64,000 nt of DNA from Delphinus delphis (GCF_949987515.2 NC_082689.1:68322267-68386266), one strand, 5' to 3'. Positions 20,641 through 34,114 are shown, numbered from the stretch's first letter. The notes: generated by a model from the sequence alone, not told the origin. A program made the numbers and translations.

Positions 20641-22740
20641 ACCATAATTTTCAAAGTTGATGGGGATAAACCTAGGCATCACTTGAGAGGGGGACCAGCT
20701 CCAAGGCACTGAAAGAAGATGAACAAATGAGGCAATTTCAGTATTATCAGAGACAACATTATGACCCTTTTTGTTGTAAAAGGAACACAAATGTAGCTAC
20801 AGATTGAATGAAGTTATAGGCCATTAAAGGGCAAGAGAGAAGAGGGAAGGGCTAATAGGCACGTCCATTTGAGCCTGTTACACTTACTGTTTCAAATCTA
20901 TTCAGACAGTGTTAGTGGCAAATACATAGTTTACCGGCAATAATAAATGAGTGAAGGGGTAAAGATAAATCTTAGGGAGTGCCGGTGCATTTAGAGTAGT
21001 GACAATTGCTGTTTATTTGCTTTTCTCTTATGAAAGTTATGTAGGGCAAGGTTATATATGAGACACACATCTTTATATTATTTTTCTCATATTTTTGGAA
21101 GTCAGGGTGAGTGGAAGCATTCAACTTTATTTTCCTTAATTAGATAAACAGAAAAATCAATGAGCCTTTTTAGTATGGATTTCTCTCCTCTAGTAAATAT
21201 TCAAGCAAAACTAATTGTACATTTTTTGGCATTTATAGCCAACCTGTCTGCCTTCATTAAGCCTACCCCATGTGACTTCTAAATTCTACCCTAAAAGTTT
21301 ACAATATTTTACATGTATGAACTTTAACTCCGCCATACAATTATGTATGTCTTCATACACTTGGCCATTTAACAATTGAAGAGTTTAGGCAAGTTGTTCA
21401 CTTGCTGGAGAATTAAATAGATTTATTGTGTTTTTAAGTATAAACTCCTAAATGGCAAAATTGGGGATTTCTCCATAGTTTGGTAGCTACCAGACTCACA
21501 ATTAGCTTTAAGTAGGTGCATTTTTGGTTAGGAAGAATAAATAAGCCAAACTTCAAAATTTCAACTTGTAAATATAAGATAATTGGTTTCAATTAAATGA
21601 AGAAATGAAATTTTTTTAAGTAAGAAAGAACTTAGTGCCTTAAATTAGAAGAGGAAATTATTTGATGTGGTGGCAAATGTATACAGAAGAAGTAATTGTC
21701 TATTTTGAAATTTTAAAATGCATTACATTTTATTATTTGGTTATTTGAAGTGGAGTGGAATAATTACAAGTAAGACTACATTTGTCACATAAATGAATGT
21801 GATCAAGATATTCATTTGTATTAGAAAAACAATTATACTACATTTAGATAAATTATTTTACGTATTTCAACAACATGATGTAGCATTTTAGAAAATTTTG
21901 AAAAGAATTTTCTTAAAGGCGAGAGAATAGACTATCAGGTCATTTAAATACTTCTTTCAATGTGACATTGAAGGAATTTTTATAAAATGATATGTGAGAT
22001 TACATGAAAACTTACATTCCATTAAGAATATTCTTTAAGTAGCTATAAAAAGAAGGATGAAGTCTTTATACTTCTGTGGTGAGCTGAGTAAATAGAATTT
22101 TTGTGTCTCCAATTTCATTTAGACATTTTATAGTGTAATTTAGGATTTTCATGTAGTTTTTAATGTGTCACTTAACATGTACATGCAGTTTTGTTCTTCA
22201 CTAGCTCTTTTAACTAGAAAAAAATCAAAGATTTATTTATTCGTAGATTGATCCTAATTTGTTATTTTATTGTGTCATAGATCTTTTCTAGACACAGCGA
22301 TATTGCATGAAATTCATATTACAGTATTTTTATAAAATAATATAAAGTGAGAGACTGATTTCACATAATAGAAACAAACTTTAGCATCACATAGTCTAAA
22401 AATGTGTCATTTTAAATGTACACTAAAATTGCATTTTATTTCTTTATAGTCAAACAAAAGCTCTCTGAATGAAGATTCAGAGATTTCTTGGGCTTTGTCT
22501 AAATTCAAAGTGCCCTCTACTGTCAAAAACGTGTACTGCTGAGAAAGAGAAAATTTGACAAGTCTGAAATCAAACTCTAGACAGTGAGAGACAGATGGAA
22601 GAAAACCAGGAGAGGTAATGGCACTCAGCCCTGGAGCAATTCAGTTTGGAATGTTCCATCGGTAAATAGTTATGTTTCTGTTCCAAGTTAAAAAAGTTAC
22701 TTAAAATTATTTGTAATTTTACAACTGTTGCCTCATGCTT
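20641..22740. other. Repeat-free AT-rich DNA after the CpG island
   Basis: About 2.1 kb with no recognised repeat, RNA gene or reading frame. Motifs such as TAATTA-like and ATTTA-rich patches are compositional. It could be intron 1 of a transcript from the island. Confidence 0.4.
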
Positions 22741-22742
22741 CC

Positions 22743-22969
22743 TTTCTTTTTTCTTTTCTTTTCTTTTTTTTTTTTTTGCGGTACGCGGGCCTCTCACTGC
22801 TGTGGCCTCTCCCGTTGCGGAGCACAGGCTCCGGACGCGCAGGCTCAGCGGCCATGGCTCACGGACCCAGCCGCTCTGCGGCATGTGGGATCCTCCTGGA
22901 CCGGGGCACGAACCCGTGTCCCCTGCATCGGCAGGCGGACTCTCAACCACTGCGCCACCAGGGAAGCCC
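22743..22969 (-). mobile_element. CHR-type SINE, young short subtype
   Basis: Complete body. The tail at 22,743-22,777 is a T-rich stretch with 'cttttctttt' interruptions (A-tail decayed to GAAAA units on the minus strand). The right flank is 'taccctgatatc', the left 'catgcttcc', with no visible target duplication. The frame at 22,570-22,950 and the others across it are shadows. Confidence 0.93.
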
Positions 22970-24600
22970 TACCCTGATATCTTTATTCTACTCTTGAGGA
23001 ATATTGTTCAGAGGTTCTTTTCATATTTTTAAATATTAGAACATTTTTATTTTAACTATGGATTGTATGTACTTAAAATGCAAAATATTCATCATTACTG
23101 TGATAGAATAAAGCTAAGTAATAAGTTGATCCAGTGTGGGGAAAAAAAAAACAACCAGACTTTAAAAAGTATAATACAAACAAATAAAGTGGTTACCTAT
23201 TTTTTCACTCTTAAGAAGGTATTTCAACATTATGAAGACAGTTGTAAGCATATTCTGTGTGTTTTAAGTATAAGCTTGTTACAATCTTTTAATTAAATTC
23301 AGTGACCCAAAGAAAATTTTGCCCTAAGAAATTCAGGCTTTTCCATAATATTACGTTGTATTTTATAATGTACTGAAGAGCCGTGAAACTTGAAGTTTGT
23401 GATAGATATAGGTGAACAATGTTAGAAATGGTTACTGACATGTTTTTTGTTTATTATATTGAAAAGAATATTTTGATTGAATGTTTAACTTTAATAAAAT
23501 CAATAATTTGAAGTGAAATTAAAGAGGCACTGACATAACTGAGGGAAAGAAAAGCTCACAATTTATCATGTCCAACATGTATAACAGGTCTTGGTTAACT
23601 CGCTCCCTGCAATATTTGGTCTATATTTCAAGCAAAGACAAACTAGAAATATAGCTAATTGGGGCGGGGAGTTTATATAAAAATCAAGGGCTATAGTTTT
23701 ATGTCAAATACATGTAGATATAGTTTTTCAGTTTCATCAACCACTAGGGATTTTAGGTGTAACTATTCGGTGGAGAGGCCCAGAGAGCTGGTTTCCAGTA
23801 GAGTGGACCTCAGGCAGCCTCCCTGTTTCCAGTGCTTTCCTTCTCTTTGCCTCTTAAGTGCCTCTGGTCAGTTTCTAACACATATCCCGTATGTCCAGGC
23901 TGCCTCTTGTGAAGAAGAAGGGCATTCAAATAGCATTTAATATTAATGCTTTCTTGATATAAAGGGTTATATCTAGTAGGGGGATTTGTGTGCTAACAAA
24001 CGAATGAACAAGTAAACAAATGGACACATGAATGAAAGAGAGAAGAAAAATGGTGGTAGAATTTAGAGGTGATTTGGAGGAGAAGCTTGTCAAGTAAAAT
24101 AGCATCGTATGCCATCAAAGTTAAAGGTTGGCTCTGTTTGAAGCAAACAGCACACCAGACTTCTCAATTGTTTGAAAAATCCAGTAGATTTAGTATATCT
24201 AAGTATTTCCTCTGGCTGTTTTCTTACTTGAGAGCAAATCTATTAACCCAAGTGTATACTTGAACCTAATTTCTGTGGAATCACCATTTCTCTTGATCAG
24301 TGCTCACTTATTTTCCACTCTTTGGAAATAAATGAATTGCATTTGTCATTTTAATCCTAAATTCCATAAAAAATGTGCCCACATTACAAAAAGTCTAATA
24401 AAATGGTATATTAAATGACCAACTAAATGTTTGATTCTTCTCTTTCTGTTGTTTTTTAGAATCAACTCTTCACTTCTGAATTCACCTCAAGATAGTCTAA
24501 TTTCTAGTTAATCTAATCTTATCTAATTAATAACAGATCCAGTTCTTCAGCATAAATACTGTTCATCATTATGAGTCAGTTTAGGAAAACTTTAAATCAG
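22970..24600. other. Unique AT-rich DNA
   Basis: No recognised repeat or RNA. The 93-codon frame at 23,659-23,940 has no domain I know. Confidence 0.4.
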
Positions 24601-24609
24601 GGGGTTTGA

Positions 24610-24900
24610 TACCCTGTAGCCAATGATAAGCTCAGGTTGGCCCATGGAACTCTTTCTTCTAACAAAAGGAATTTTGAGTTAAATGTTACAAAGATAGAAA
24701 AAAAAAATCAGCTCCCTGAAGAGAATGCTCTTTATTTCCTATGGAACCTGAGAGTTCCTCCTACTCTTGTCCTTTCTGGGGCCTGGTTGTCCAGCTGTCT
24801 CATAGTTTCTGTGGGCTGCGCAATATCCTTCTGATAAATTCCATTTCTCTGTAAGCTATCCAGTCAGTTGCTTTTGTTGGTAACCAGATAAATCTAATTA
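24610..24900 (+). repeat. Possible LTR-derived repeat end
   Basis: 'tgataaattccatttctctgtaagctatccag' followed by 'ttgcttttgttggtaaccag' parallels the ending at 6,595-6,667, suggesting two relics of the same kind of LTR. 'gttcctcctactcttgtcctttctggggcc' precedes it. Naming is not possible. Confidence 0.35.
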
Positions 24901-26229
24901 ACATAATTCAAGCCTTTCTCAGTGAGCAACTCATAGGTTCATAGGTGATGTTTACAGAAAGTTCACAGATTTTCATTTCATGATACAGAAGCCTGGTTGA
25001 GTAGGGGACTTGGCCAACCCCACAAAGCATGCTGTGTAAGAGAATGGAACTCAGTCCCAGCCTCCTGATGGCCACAGCGGTATGCTGAAGCACGAATTAA
25101 TCACCTCCATTCTCATGAGCTGCTGGATTTTGTGTATAGTTTTGTTGTCTTTCTCTTCCTTATAAACTAATATTGAGAACATTGTTTGGACACATAAAAA
25201 TAAAAATTACGTAATGGAGATCAAACCATTTTAGGAAATGAAATATTATGACAAATTGTGTTATTTGTAGTGTATGTAGGACTCCAATGTTACACAGTTT
25301 AGTGCAAGAAATTTCTTTTCTAAAGGAAGTAAAATCTAGTATATTTAAATAGGGGAGAGAGCATGCTTGGATTCTGTGTTTATGGATCTGCCTAAATAAT
25401 AACTGTCTACTTAGAACTTGATAGATGTACAGTGAAACCCTTCTCTTTTTCTTATGAGAATTGTTGCAGACAGAAGAAAGTATGAATTGTGGAAAATTGC
25501 CTTTCTTTAATACATCAGTAGTAACAAAGCATGTCACAAGCATTTAATAAAGGGATTATTGTACACTTGCTACATTCCTGGGAACCAACAAAAAAATCTC
25601 AAGGGACAGATCATTAAATCTTCTTCAGTGTTAACTTGGACAACAGCTCGGGAAACATCTCTGAGGGTGCAAGGTACTTATTAGAAGCATGTTTAGGAGT
25701 CTCTGACTGTTTTTCAAAAACCACTTCTACAGAAAACAACAGGATAGTTACCAAGCATTTCTGGAAACCATGTATAACTGAGGGGATTCAATTCATTAAA
25801 AATATGATAAATTATAAATTGTAAAGGCTGAAAGAGGGTAAGTTGTTGGGGGGGAATATAAATTAAATATGAGAAGTATAATGTAACCATTAGTGATCAC
25901 TCAGTACTTTACTATATTTTATATTATACTTTTTGAGAAAAGGCAATTTACCATGGTATTATTTTATGCCTCACTTACTTTATACGGGAAAAGTAAAGAA
26001 AAAAATTGGAAACAAAAATGTACAAACTATGTTTTCTTCTTACTGTTGTTTTTCCTTTATACATTTTTATTTAAATATGGTGATATTCACAATATAGATA
26101 TTTATGGATATAAATATATTTATAGATCCTTCATCAGCTGTAATTAATTCCCATTACTTTTTTCTTTCTGAAAAGTATTATTATGAAAACCATTATTTTC
26201 ATCCCAAATCTTTTTCTTTCCTTGACCCA
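24901..26229. other. Unique AT-rich DNA
   Basis: No named repeat. A 127-codon minus frame (25,160-25,543) has no recognisable domain, and its AT-rich composition makes a long frame unremarkable. Confidence 0.4.
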
Positions 26230-26500
26230 GCACTTTACATTTTTTCCAATGGATTCCAAATAATAAATACAATGTCTTTCATTTGTGTAGTGATTCAGAC
26301 TTAGTATTTTCATAGTCAAAATTTCATTTGCTTCTCCTAAGTGTTCTCTTTCATAGTTGGCAGGTACTTTCTTGATTGGTAATTTATTTGTTTGAATTTG
26401 TAAAAAATGAGACTTAGTGATTAGCCCAAGATAACCCATATATTTGGAAATTAAAATGGGTTTAAAGCTCAGATCTTGGGACTCATAGTCTGGCACTCAT
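26230..26500 (+). repeat. MIR SINE, decayed
   Basis: 'aatttcatttgcttctcctaag', 'gtaaaaaatgagacttagtgattagcccaagataaccc' and 'gaaattaaaatgggtttaaagctcagatcttgggactcatagtctggc' follow MIR order with much divergence. Confidence 0.5.
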
Positions 26501-26529
26501 TTATTCACTCATGTATTAAATCACTCATA

Positions 26530-26600
26530 TGGGTATTAATTTTTTCAACAAGCATTTGTTGAAGACCTACTTATATTGGATACTCTTGCAAGCACCAGTC
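26530..26600 (-). repeat. Reverse L2/MIR3-like 3' end
   Basis: 'tcaacaagcatttgttgaagacctacttatattggatactcttgcaagcacc' resembles the reversed L2 tail 'caacaaatatttattgagcacctactatgtgccaggcac'. Confidence 0.5.
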
Positions 26601-26807
26601 ATTATTACTTTCTGCCTGGAACAACTTTTCCAAATGTATTAGGGCCAGTTGCTTCTCTGGACTCAGGGGCCAACCATTTTATGACTAATTACTTTTAACT
26701 AATTTTCATGAGAGATCTTTTTTATTCCTTCCTTTTTGTTTTTCAAAAACACTGTCCTGGACTCCCCACTTTGGAATTCATGCTCATTATGGGTCTGTAA
26801 CATCTAG

Positions 26808-26938
26808 GCCCAGCTATGCTCCAGCTACTCTTGGACATCCACACCCAGCTGTCAGGAACCTGGATGTGTGGACACTTCCACTGGCATATCCTCTACCACC
26901 CCTGATGTCACCACCACACCAACCAGCTTATCTGGGAG
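26808..26938 (+). other. Exon-like segment with consensus splice donor
   Basis: A candidate acceptor 'aacatctag' ends at 26,807, and a strong donor 'gggag/gtgagt' follows 26,938. Two of three plus frames stay open across the 131 bp, one of them extending upstream to about 26,740, with Pro/His-rich content ('MSPPHQPAYL' at its end). The pyrimidine tract before the acceptor is poor and no family is recognised. It could be a cryptic or real exon, perhaps of a transcript starting at the CpG island 6.3 kb upstream, or an accident. Confidence 0.25.
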
Positions 26939-27129
26939 GTGAGTTCTCTATCTAGAGCCAGACCACATGTAGATCTGTACTTCTGAACTCTAGGGAATGT
27001 CAGCTTCCTATGTATTCACTCTTTTTTTACCCTTTCCCTTTCTCCTCTGTGCTTTCCTGCATCAATAGCCTAGACTTTTGCCCAGTTGGCCCTTCCTTTC
27101 CTTTTCTATAATCCCTCCTTCTACTCACC

Positions 27130-27295
27130 TCTGCCATTAATTATATCACTTACATGTGACAGTGGGAAAGTCATTTAACCTCAATGAGTCAGGTTTTGCT
27201 ATCTGAATAAATAGAAATAACTTTACTTACAGAGCTGTGTTGATCGTTAAATAATGCTTTTAGAAGTGCTGAACTCAGTCCTTTTTATATGGTCA
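27130..27295 (-). repeat. MIR SINE
   Basis: 'gtgggaaagtcatttaacctcaatgagtcaggttttgctatctgaataaatag', 'cagagctgtgttgatcgttaaataatg' is a reverse MIR ('gggcaagtcacttaacctctctgagcctcagtt', 'taaaatgggg', 'agagttgttgtgaggattaaatgag'). Confidence 0.7.
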
Positions 27296-27439
27296 TTATG
27301 ATCGGTGAGTGCTTTATGAACATTAGTCTTCCTAGGATTTGTGGCTAAAACCTATAGACACATTTTAAGGTAACTTGTGAAATTGTTACAACGTAATCAA
27401 GGGTTCACTCTATGTAGACAGTTTACTCTGTTCTATTTT

Positions 27440-27545
27440 ATTAGGTTTTTTTTTTTTTTGCCTTAAAATAACATCCATTTATTATCCCCTAGTCCTGCAG
27501 GCTAGAAGTCTGGGAAGTGTTGTCTCCTTGTTGCCGGAGTAGGAC
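27440..27545 (-). repeat. MLT1-type LTR scrap
   Basis: 'aaaataacatccatttattatcccctagtcctgcaggctagaagtctggg' matches the reverse of MaLR LTR ('aacagaaatttattctctcacagttctggaggctagaagt'). Confidence 0.45.
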
Positions 27546-29450
27546 AGATCAAGGTAAAAGTGCTCTTCTGTTGCCTTAGTGGGAAGGGGAAGGGTGCTGC
27601 TTCGTTGTTAGCACTCACCTAGTGTAGAGTGGGGAAAGTCAAAAGGGATTGCCACTGCTGCCACCACAACCACATGCCAGTGAGAATGTGGCAGGATGCA
27701 TAACTGTTCTGCCTAAAGCCTCTCTGCAGTTGTCCTCTGTTTGCCTATTCTCTGTTTCACAGCAGTTATTACTACTTGAAAAAAATATATGTTATCGGAT
27801 CAACTAGATACTAGATGATAACAGGAGTACACAAGACCTAGTAAATAAGCCTGGGGATGGCACAATGGTTGGCTGCTGCTCAAATAGCTGTAGCTCGAGG
27901 AGAGGGAATTAAATAAAGGGGTACAGAAGACCTGTTTGTGTGTCCTGAGAGGAAGTTTAGCAGAAACTACTTTCTCATTTTTTGTGTGCGTTTGGAATTT
28001 TAGTTGGGAGATACTCACTTTTTTCTTTGGGAATGCTGGGCAGTGGTTTTTCTTCCCACTGAGAATTTAGGGAAACTATTGAGAGGGAATTATGGATTTA
28101 GAGTCAAATAAGAGAATCAATGCATAAGGTTTTGGATGCACTAGTAGATCTAAACTGTCTGTTTGGAAGATACAATTCTGAAAGAATGGATTTTCTAAAC
28201 AAAAACAGTGCTTATGTTACTGAATAATGGCAGGAAAAAGAATCTTGCTGAGAAGAGGTAGGCACAAGCAAAACTGCCACAACGTATTTGTAAAAAACTA
28301 AGGGCCACCATTTTTCACATCTGAGCAGTCAGTTAAGACTTTTCTATGTCGTTTTTCCTGTGAAAATCAAACTTATAAAGTTAAATAAATACTCTCCCTT
28401 ATAGGAGAATTTTTGAGGTGGTCCTCACATAATGAGTGCTCATATCTAGCTTTTAGCCATTAAATAATGACAAAGCTGCATTTTTTAGACATTAAAACGG
28501 GGGATTGGTTACCCCTTTGTTTTCCACTCTCTGCTATCCATTTCAGAAACTGTAGTGGTTTCCTAGGAGACTGGTAAGGAAGGAAACTTGATTGGCTATA
28601 TTGGCAGAAAGATTGTTGGTGTACATTTTGAGAAACATTTACGTATCAGCTACGCACAAAAAAGAAATACTTGACACGTGGAAGATTTTTTTAACTGCAG
28701 TATGAAAATCCTCCTTGATAAACTAAAATTAGAGATGGAAACAATAATCTAGTAGGTCATCTGGTCAATCGCCTTGCCAATTATGCCTTTAGATATTCTC
28801 CTCCCTGCCCAGTACAGTTAATGTCTTTATTTTTTTAGCAATTTCCCTACTAGACTATTTCTTTTACCAATTTGCTACATATTTGCTATACATTCTACAT
28901 CTTTTTTTTTTTAAACTAATTACCTTGCAAGATTACCAGAGGATGAAGAAGCTGTACAAAGAATGACTCCCTCAGTATCTCTCTGAGCAAGAAGGATACA
29001 CAAGAGAGTAAAAACAGGCAAATAACAAACAAACAGACATAACTCTAAATTCATGTTATACAATGTTCTGCAAAACTATTAGCACTGGATTCAATTTACT
29101 TATAGGAAAGTGCAGTAAAGCAGAGAGAAACTTCAAGAGATTCATATATAAGAATCACAGTTAAAGCTCACAGATGGTCCTTAATTTGAAAATATATATG
29201 GGTAAGTAGGCTTGTTTTTATCATTTTATTTCAAGATTTTGGTACAATATTTTTTATTGCTATCTATATCTGTCAGCGTCATTCCAGTAACATATTTTCA
29301 GTTAAGAAAAAAAGACCAGCACATTTTTTTGAGTAAAGAACTTCACTATTTGTTGTTAGGCATATATTTTCAAGGGAGAAAAGGCAAAACAAAAAACTGA
29401 AAGGAAATTTTCTCTGTGCTTGATCTTGAAATTGGATTCTACCAAATATT
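27546..29450. other. Unique DNA
   Basis: No recognised repeat, RNA gene or credible gene. A short T run at 28,903-28,912 and a minus frame of 72 codons (27,800) are not meaningful. Confidence 0.4.
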
Positions 29451-29457
29451 TTAGGAG

Positions 29458-29681
29458 TTTTTTAAATTTAATTTTTGAATTTATTATTTTAATATTTATT
29501 TGGCTGTGCCCCGTCTTAGTTGCGGCAGGTGGGATCTTCGTTGTCACGTGTGGGATCTTCACTGTGGCACGCGGGATCTTTAGTTGCAGCATGCGGGCTC
29601 TAGTTCCCTAACCAGGGATCAAACCCGGGCCCCTGCCTTGGGAGCATGGAGTCTTAAATGCTGGACCACCAGGGAAGTCCC
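29458..29681 (-). mobile_element. CHR-related tRNA SINE, older short form
   Basis: Minus-strand head GGGACTTCCCTGGTGGTCCAG, B box 'gggttTgatccc' region, then repeated 'cgcatgctgcaac', 'agatcccgcgtgcc' units and an AT-rich tail at 29,458-29,495. Target duplication is unclear ('aggag' left, 'aggaa' right). Related copies at 36,659 and 46,887. Confidence 0.85.
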
Positions 29682-29689
29682 AGGAATGT

Positions 29690-30465
29690 TTTTTGCTGTG
29701 TACATTTTCCTTCCTTAAATCACTTTTTAAATTCAGCACTTATTTGAGAGAAGTTGATATTCCTTGCACTGATCTAAGTACAAAGAGAGAAAAATGAGGG
29801 CTCTAAGATAGCATCTGACTCAGAGGAGACTATTATCTAGTTTGCTAAAGAATAAAGACAAGGGCAGATGTAAAGCATCACGTGATTAATTAAAAAACCA
29901 ATCTGTCTGTATGAGCATATCATTGTAGCCAAACTGGAACATAGTTGGAAGTCATTATTTAATATTAAAATAGAGACTAGGAAAAAAGAAAAGACAAATT
30001 CTGGACTGCAAAAATTGTTCCAATGGACATTTTTTGACAAAATTTGCTTTGTTATCTATGCAGGGATAATCATTTTAATGTATTTTGGTTTTTATTTGGC
30101 ATTTATATTATAAATCTTGTCTCAAAAATATTTCATTTCTTGGATGTTACTATACATGTCAAAATATGACTTAGAGGAAGACATCTCTAAGATTTGGAGC
30201 TGTTCATAAAATAAAATGGGCAGGAGGTACTGAATTCTTCATCACTGGAGGTGTGGAGGAAAGGAATGAAAGACCACTTGTTTAAAATGCTGTAAAGGTA
30301 TTTTCATGTCTTTGATAATGGTTGGAATGGATGATTATTGATGGCTTTTCAAAATTTGTGACTTCATGAGTCTATGATAGTCTATGACATACTCTAGCAC
30401 TCAAATAGGGGCTCTTCAACTTGCACTAGAATAGTCTAGGAATTCTTAGGCAAATATGAAACATA
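29690..30465. other. Unique DNA
   Basis: Nothing recognised. Confidence 0.4.
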
Positions 30466-30469
30466 GGCT

Positions 30470-30920
30470 AGGTTTTGAAAAGCAGGTATGATTTAGGTAG
30501 GCAGTAGAGGAGAGTAAGATCATTATAGTGAGAAAGGAAGAAAGAAGCAGGAAGAAAAAGGAAGACAAAAATGAACTTGACATCTTTAGGGACAACAGGG
30601 AATTTGCTCTGACTAGAATATAGGATTTATGCTGGGGATTGTGGAGATAATAAAGTTACAGAGGCAGATCTAATTGTGAAGGGTTTTCAGTACTGGGAAC
30701 TGGTCAGGGAGGATTTTATCTTATTTATATACTATAGAATTTTTAGAGTTTTGTCTATTAAAATAACCCTTTGATATATGTGTTTTATCAAGATAAAACT
30801 GGCATTGTTATATAGGAGAAGGAAGAATAAGACATGTAGATAATTTGGGCATTAGTAGATGAGGACCTGGTTCTTGGAGGGTGCCAGTAAGAATAGGGTC
30901 TTTGTACAAATAATGATTTA
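30470..30920. repeat. Second copy of the unassigned ancient repeat
   Basis: 'gcaggtatgatttaggtagg', 'gtagaggagagtaagatc', 'gtgaagggttttcagtactgg' and 'ctggtcagggaggatttta' resemble the relatives of the repeat at 14,465-15,735 ('..ttgtaggccatggtaagg', 'aggaggccagtgtgg'). Weak. Confidence 0.35.
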
Positions 30921-31046
30921 AAAGTGTTCTATTTATATTTACTGATCCAAAGTAATGGATATAAACTGTTCTTCTAATGTAGAATGAAATGATATAGAGG
31001 TGACTATAAATTGTATTGCAACAGCCGAAGACATCCTTTTAGCACA

Positions 31047-31502
31047 TGTATTAGTCTGGATTATCCAGAGAAACAAGGGAGAGAGAGGAAGAGAGACAAA
31101 GATTGATTTTAAGGAAGTGGCCCTTTCAATTTTGGTAGATGGAAAGTCTGAAATCCATAGAGCAGGCTAGTGGGCTGGAGACACAGGCAAAAGTTGATGT
31201 TGCAGTCCTTGAATCAAAATTCTGTAGGGCAGCAGGCTGGAAACACAGACAGATTTCTATATTGAAACCTTGAAGAGAATTCTTTCTTCCTGTGGAGGCT
31301 TCAGTGTCTGATCTTAAGGCCTTCAATTGATTGGATGAGGCTTACCACATAATGGGAGGTAATTTGATTTTCTTAAAATCTACTAATTTAAATGTTAATC
31401 ACATCTAAAAAATGCCTTCACAGCAACATCTAGACTGGTATTTGACCAAACAAATTTGGCACCATAGCCTAGCCAAGTTGAGATATAAAATTAGCCATCA
31501 CA
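31047..31502 (-). mobile_element. ERVL-type (MLT2-like) solo LTR, near full length
   Basis: Starts 'tgtattagtctggattatccagagaaac' and ends 'ataaaattagccatcaca', the reverse complement of an LTR that runs TGTGATGGTTAA...CTAATACA. Inside are 'gagcaggctagtgggctggagac', 'ggccttcaattgattggatgaggctta', 'cacataatgggagg', 'taaatgttaatcacatctaaaaaatgcc' in the order of MLT2 LTRs. About 455 bp, so probably both ends are present and there is no internal viral part: a recombined solo LTR. No coding capacity. Confidence 0.85.
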
Positions 31503-34110
31503 GTGTGTAATATTATATGCAAGAAATGAATTGCTGTTTTGGCATTAATGGACAGCCATATTTTACCAATCCGTACACAGATAAGTATATAGTTGATTAC
31601 TTATTAGAAAGAATGTAGAAAAGACATGATTGGTGTGACAATCTGGTTTCTCTAACCATCCACCACTCTAGTTCATTAAGAAGACATAAATTCTGATAGC
31701 TAGATTAGTTGTTGCAATGTCAGATGAAACCTAACCTGAATAACCCTTTTAAATTCATTTTTTACATAGTATGGAATAACAGGAACCTACTCCTCTGCTA
31801 AATAGAAGCAACTAGATTCTACTTTCTGATAATTTTTTCTATACCCTGTGTCTTGGAGAGGTGGGAGGGGAAAGAAGATAGCTTTGGTCTTTCCAGTATT
31901 TTACTTCATGTTAATTTGAAAAGCCACATTAGTATTGCTTTTTTTCCCCCATTATGCCTTCTGATCATTTCTCCTTTCTTTATTGAATACCATCTCTCTA
32001 TATACACACTAATAAACCTTCTCTTCTATATTTTTACTGCTTCCCAGATTTCTTCATCTTTAAAATGAAATGATTTAGTGTAATTAGCAATGTACTGATA
32101 GGTAAATCTTTGGAATGGCTTGCTCTGATTTTCAATGGGAGGAAAAATAAAAAAGAAAGACTTATTTGGGTTATGCTCTAGAGACACAGCTTAGGCAAAT
32201 AGTTTGGGGCAGATGATTCCTCCTGAAATGTAACCGGAATGATTTTTCATGAGTAAAAAGGCAGAAAGGGGACAGAAGTGGTAGTATTCAATTTAGTGAC
32301 CTCTGGGCAGAACAAATAACTTAATCTTAAAGTAAAATTAACCAAAATGGAATAAAATTTGATATTACATAATAAGATACACAGCCTTGAAGGAAGCATT
32401 CAATTTGTAATAATACTAAGAGAAAGTGTTCAACTGGGAAGAATGTCCAAGCAGAAAACTTTGGTAATAGAGTGACCTAGAAAGAAGCCAAATAAACAAG
32501 TTATGGGAAAAATATTGCTGACAGAGTAAGTAGGCAAGCAAGATGTGGTCTGCTGAAAATAAATTTTAAGAAACAAAGAAAAAAATGCAACAACTAGTAA
32601 CAAAAACGTCAGTCAATTTCACACAAATTCATTCACTGAGACCTGGTGGTAAAACGGTCTTGGTGAAGACTAAAGAATCAAGAATTGTCTAGTATCCCCC
32701 TCCCTGCAAACACAACAGCATTGCAAGTCATTTTACAATTACCTTTAAAAAAAAAAAAAAAAAAAAGCAAAGCAAGGTCAATCAGATTATTTACCTGTAC
32801 CATCAGAAGCTGTAAGGATTAATGAATTCATTATTGTGAAATATTAAAACACTTTGGGATATCTGAATGAAAAATAGAAATAATTATTTATGGCTTTGAT
32901 AGAATGTCTCAGTAATCATAGTTATTTTTAATATGGACTTTCTCCTTTCTGGTTTAGCAAATATATATGTATTTCCCTGGTAAAAATTAAACTTGTGGCC
33001 TAATTTGGCACCAGAGCAAATATTTGATAGAGCACCACTACCTAGATAAAATAATGCTAAAAATAATGTGCCATTGATTCTCTCCTGATAAATGATTATT
33101 TTCTACTATTAACCTAGTAATTTCCTTGTCTATGACTATGTTTAGATGATTAGGCAGGGAATATATAGACCAGTGCTTACTTCTCAAAATGGGATACATT
33201 TGTGGGCATTTGGTTATTTTCTCTTTTAGATACACTTGAAAACATTTTGAAACAATTAGATGAAAAAAAAATAATTGAATGAAAATGAGTAACAATTACT
33301 AAACTTACAAAAATGAAGTATGCTTGGTATTTGTTGAGTTGAATGCAATAGGAAAAGACAAGTTAAGCCTTGACAGATAAAAGGAGAAACAGAGGAGTGC
33401 ACAGCCATAGAATTTGAGGGTTGGAAAGGACTTGGAGAGGTCATGGAGGTTACCACCTTTCTGGCAGGACCACACTAAAAACTACTAAGCCTGTAAGAAT
33501 TCAGCCTAATGTTGAAAACAAAACAAAACAAAACAACGTTAAAAACTAAAGTCCTGTAGCAGGGGAGATAGATTTGGATCTCTTGAATTTCTCTTTATTT
33601 TTTCCTAGCAATTTCTTTTTTCATATTATCCTGGGTTTTAATATTACTCCTTATGAGATACTGACCATCTTGTTGCAAATGTACCAACTGTATCCTGGTA
33701 CAACATTCATTACGTTGGTTAAATAAAAACTTTGGGTTCAGAAGAACAGCCTTTATGTCTCTCTAGTTCACACTGGCTCTTTGATACTAAACTTTGGCAG
33801 ATTCTAAAAAGTTGGTTTTTTTAAATCACTTTATAATATTTTCTAGATAGGGGAGGGATAGGCATCCTTTGACACAGGTGTAATTTAAAAGCAACTAAGG
33901 TCACTGTTGCTGACAAACTGCTACTTATCAATACTTCTTTTCTCCTTAGTGCAAATTTCTTCTCATTTTTCTTGCAGCACCTTCATTCTCTCTGCCTTAC
34001 TACCTCCCTTCTTATTTTCTTGTTTTCTTTCTCCCTCCCTCCCTCCGTCCCTCTATCCCTTCCTTCTGCAAACTCAGTTTGTCATTAGCACGCATCCTGT
34101 TTGCACTTCA
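31503..34110. other. Unique AT-rich DNA
   Basis: No named family except short tracts: an A run at 32,746-32,766, (CAAAA)n at 33,516-33,535 and a (CCTT/CTCC) pyrimidine patch at 34,030-34,062. The 33,390-33,480 part ('atagaatttgagggttggaaaggacttgg') resembles an old dispersed repeat also seen near 56,130-56,200. Confidence 0.45.
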
Positions 34111-34114
34111 GGTT

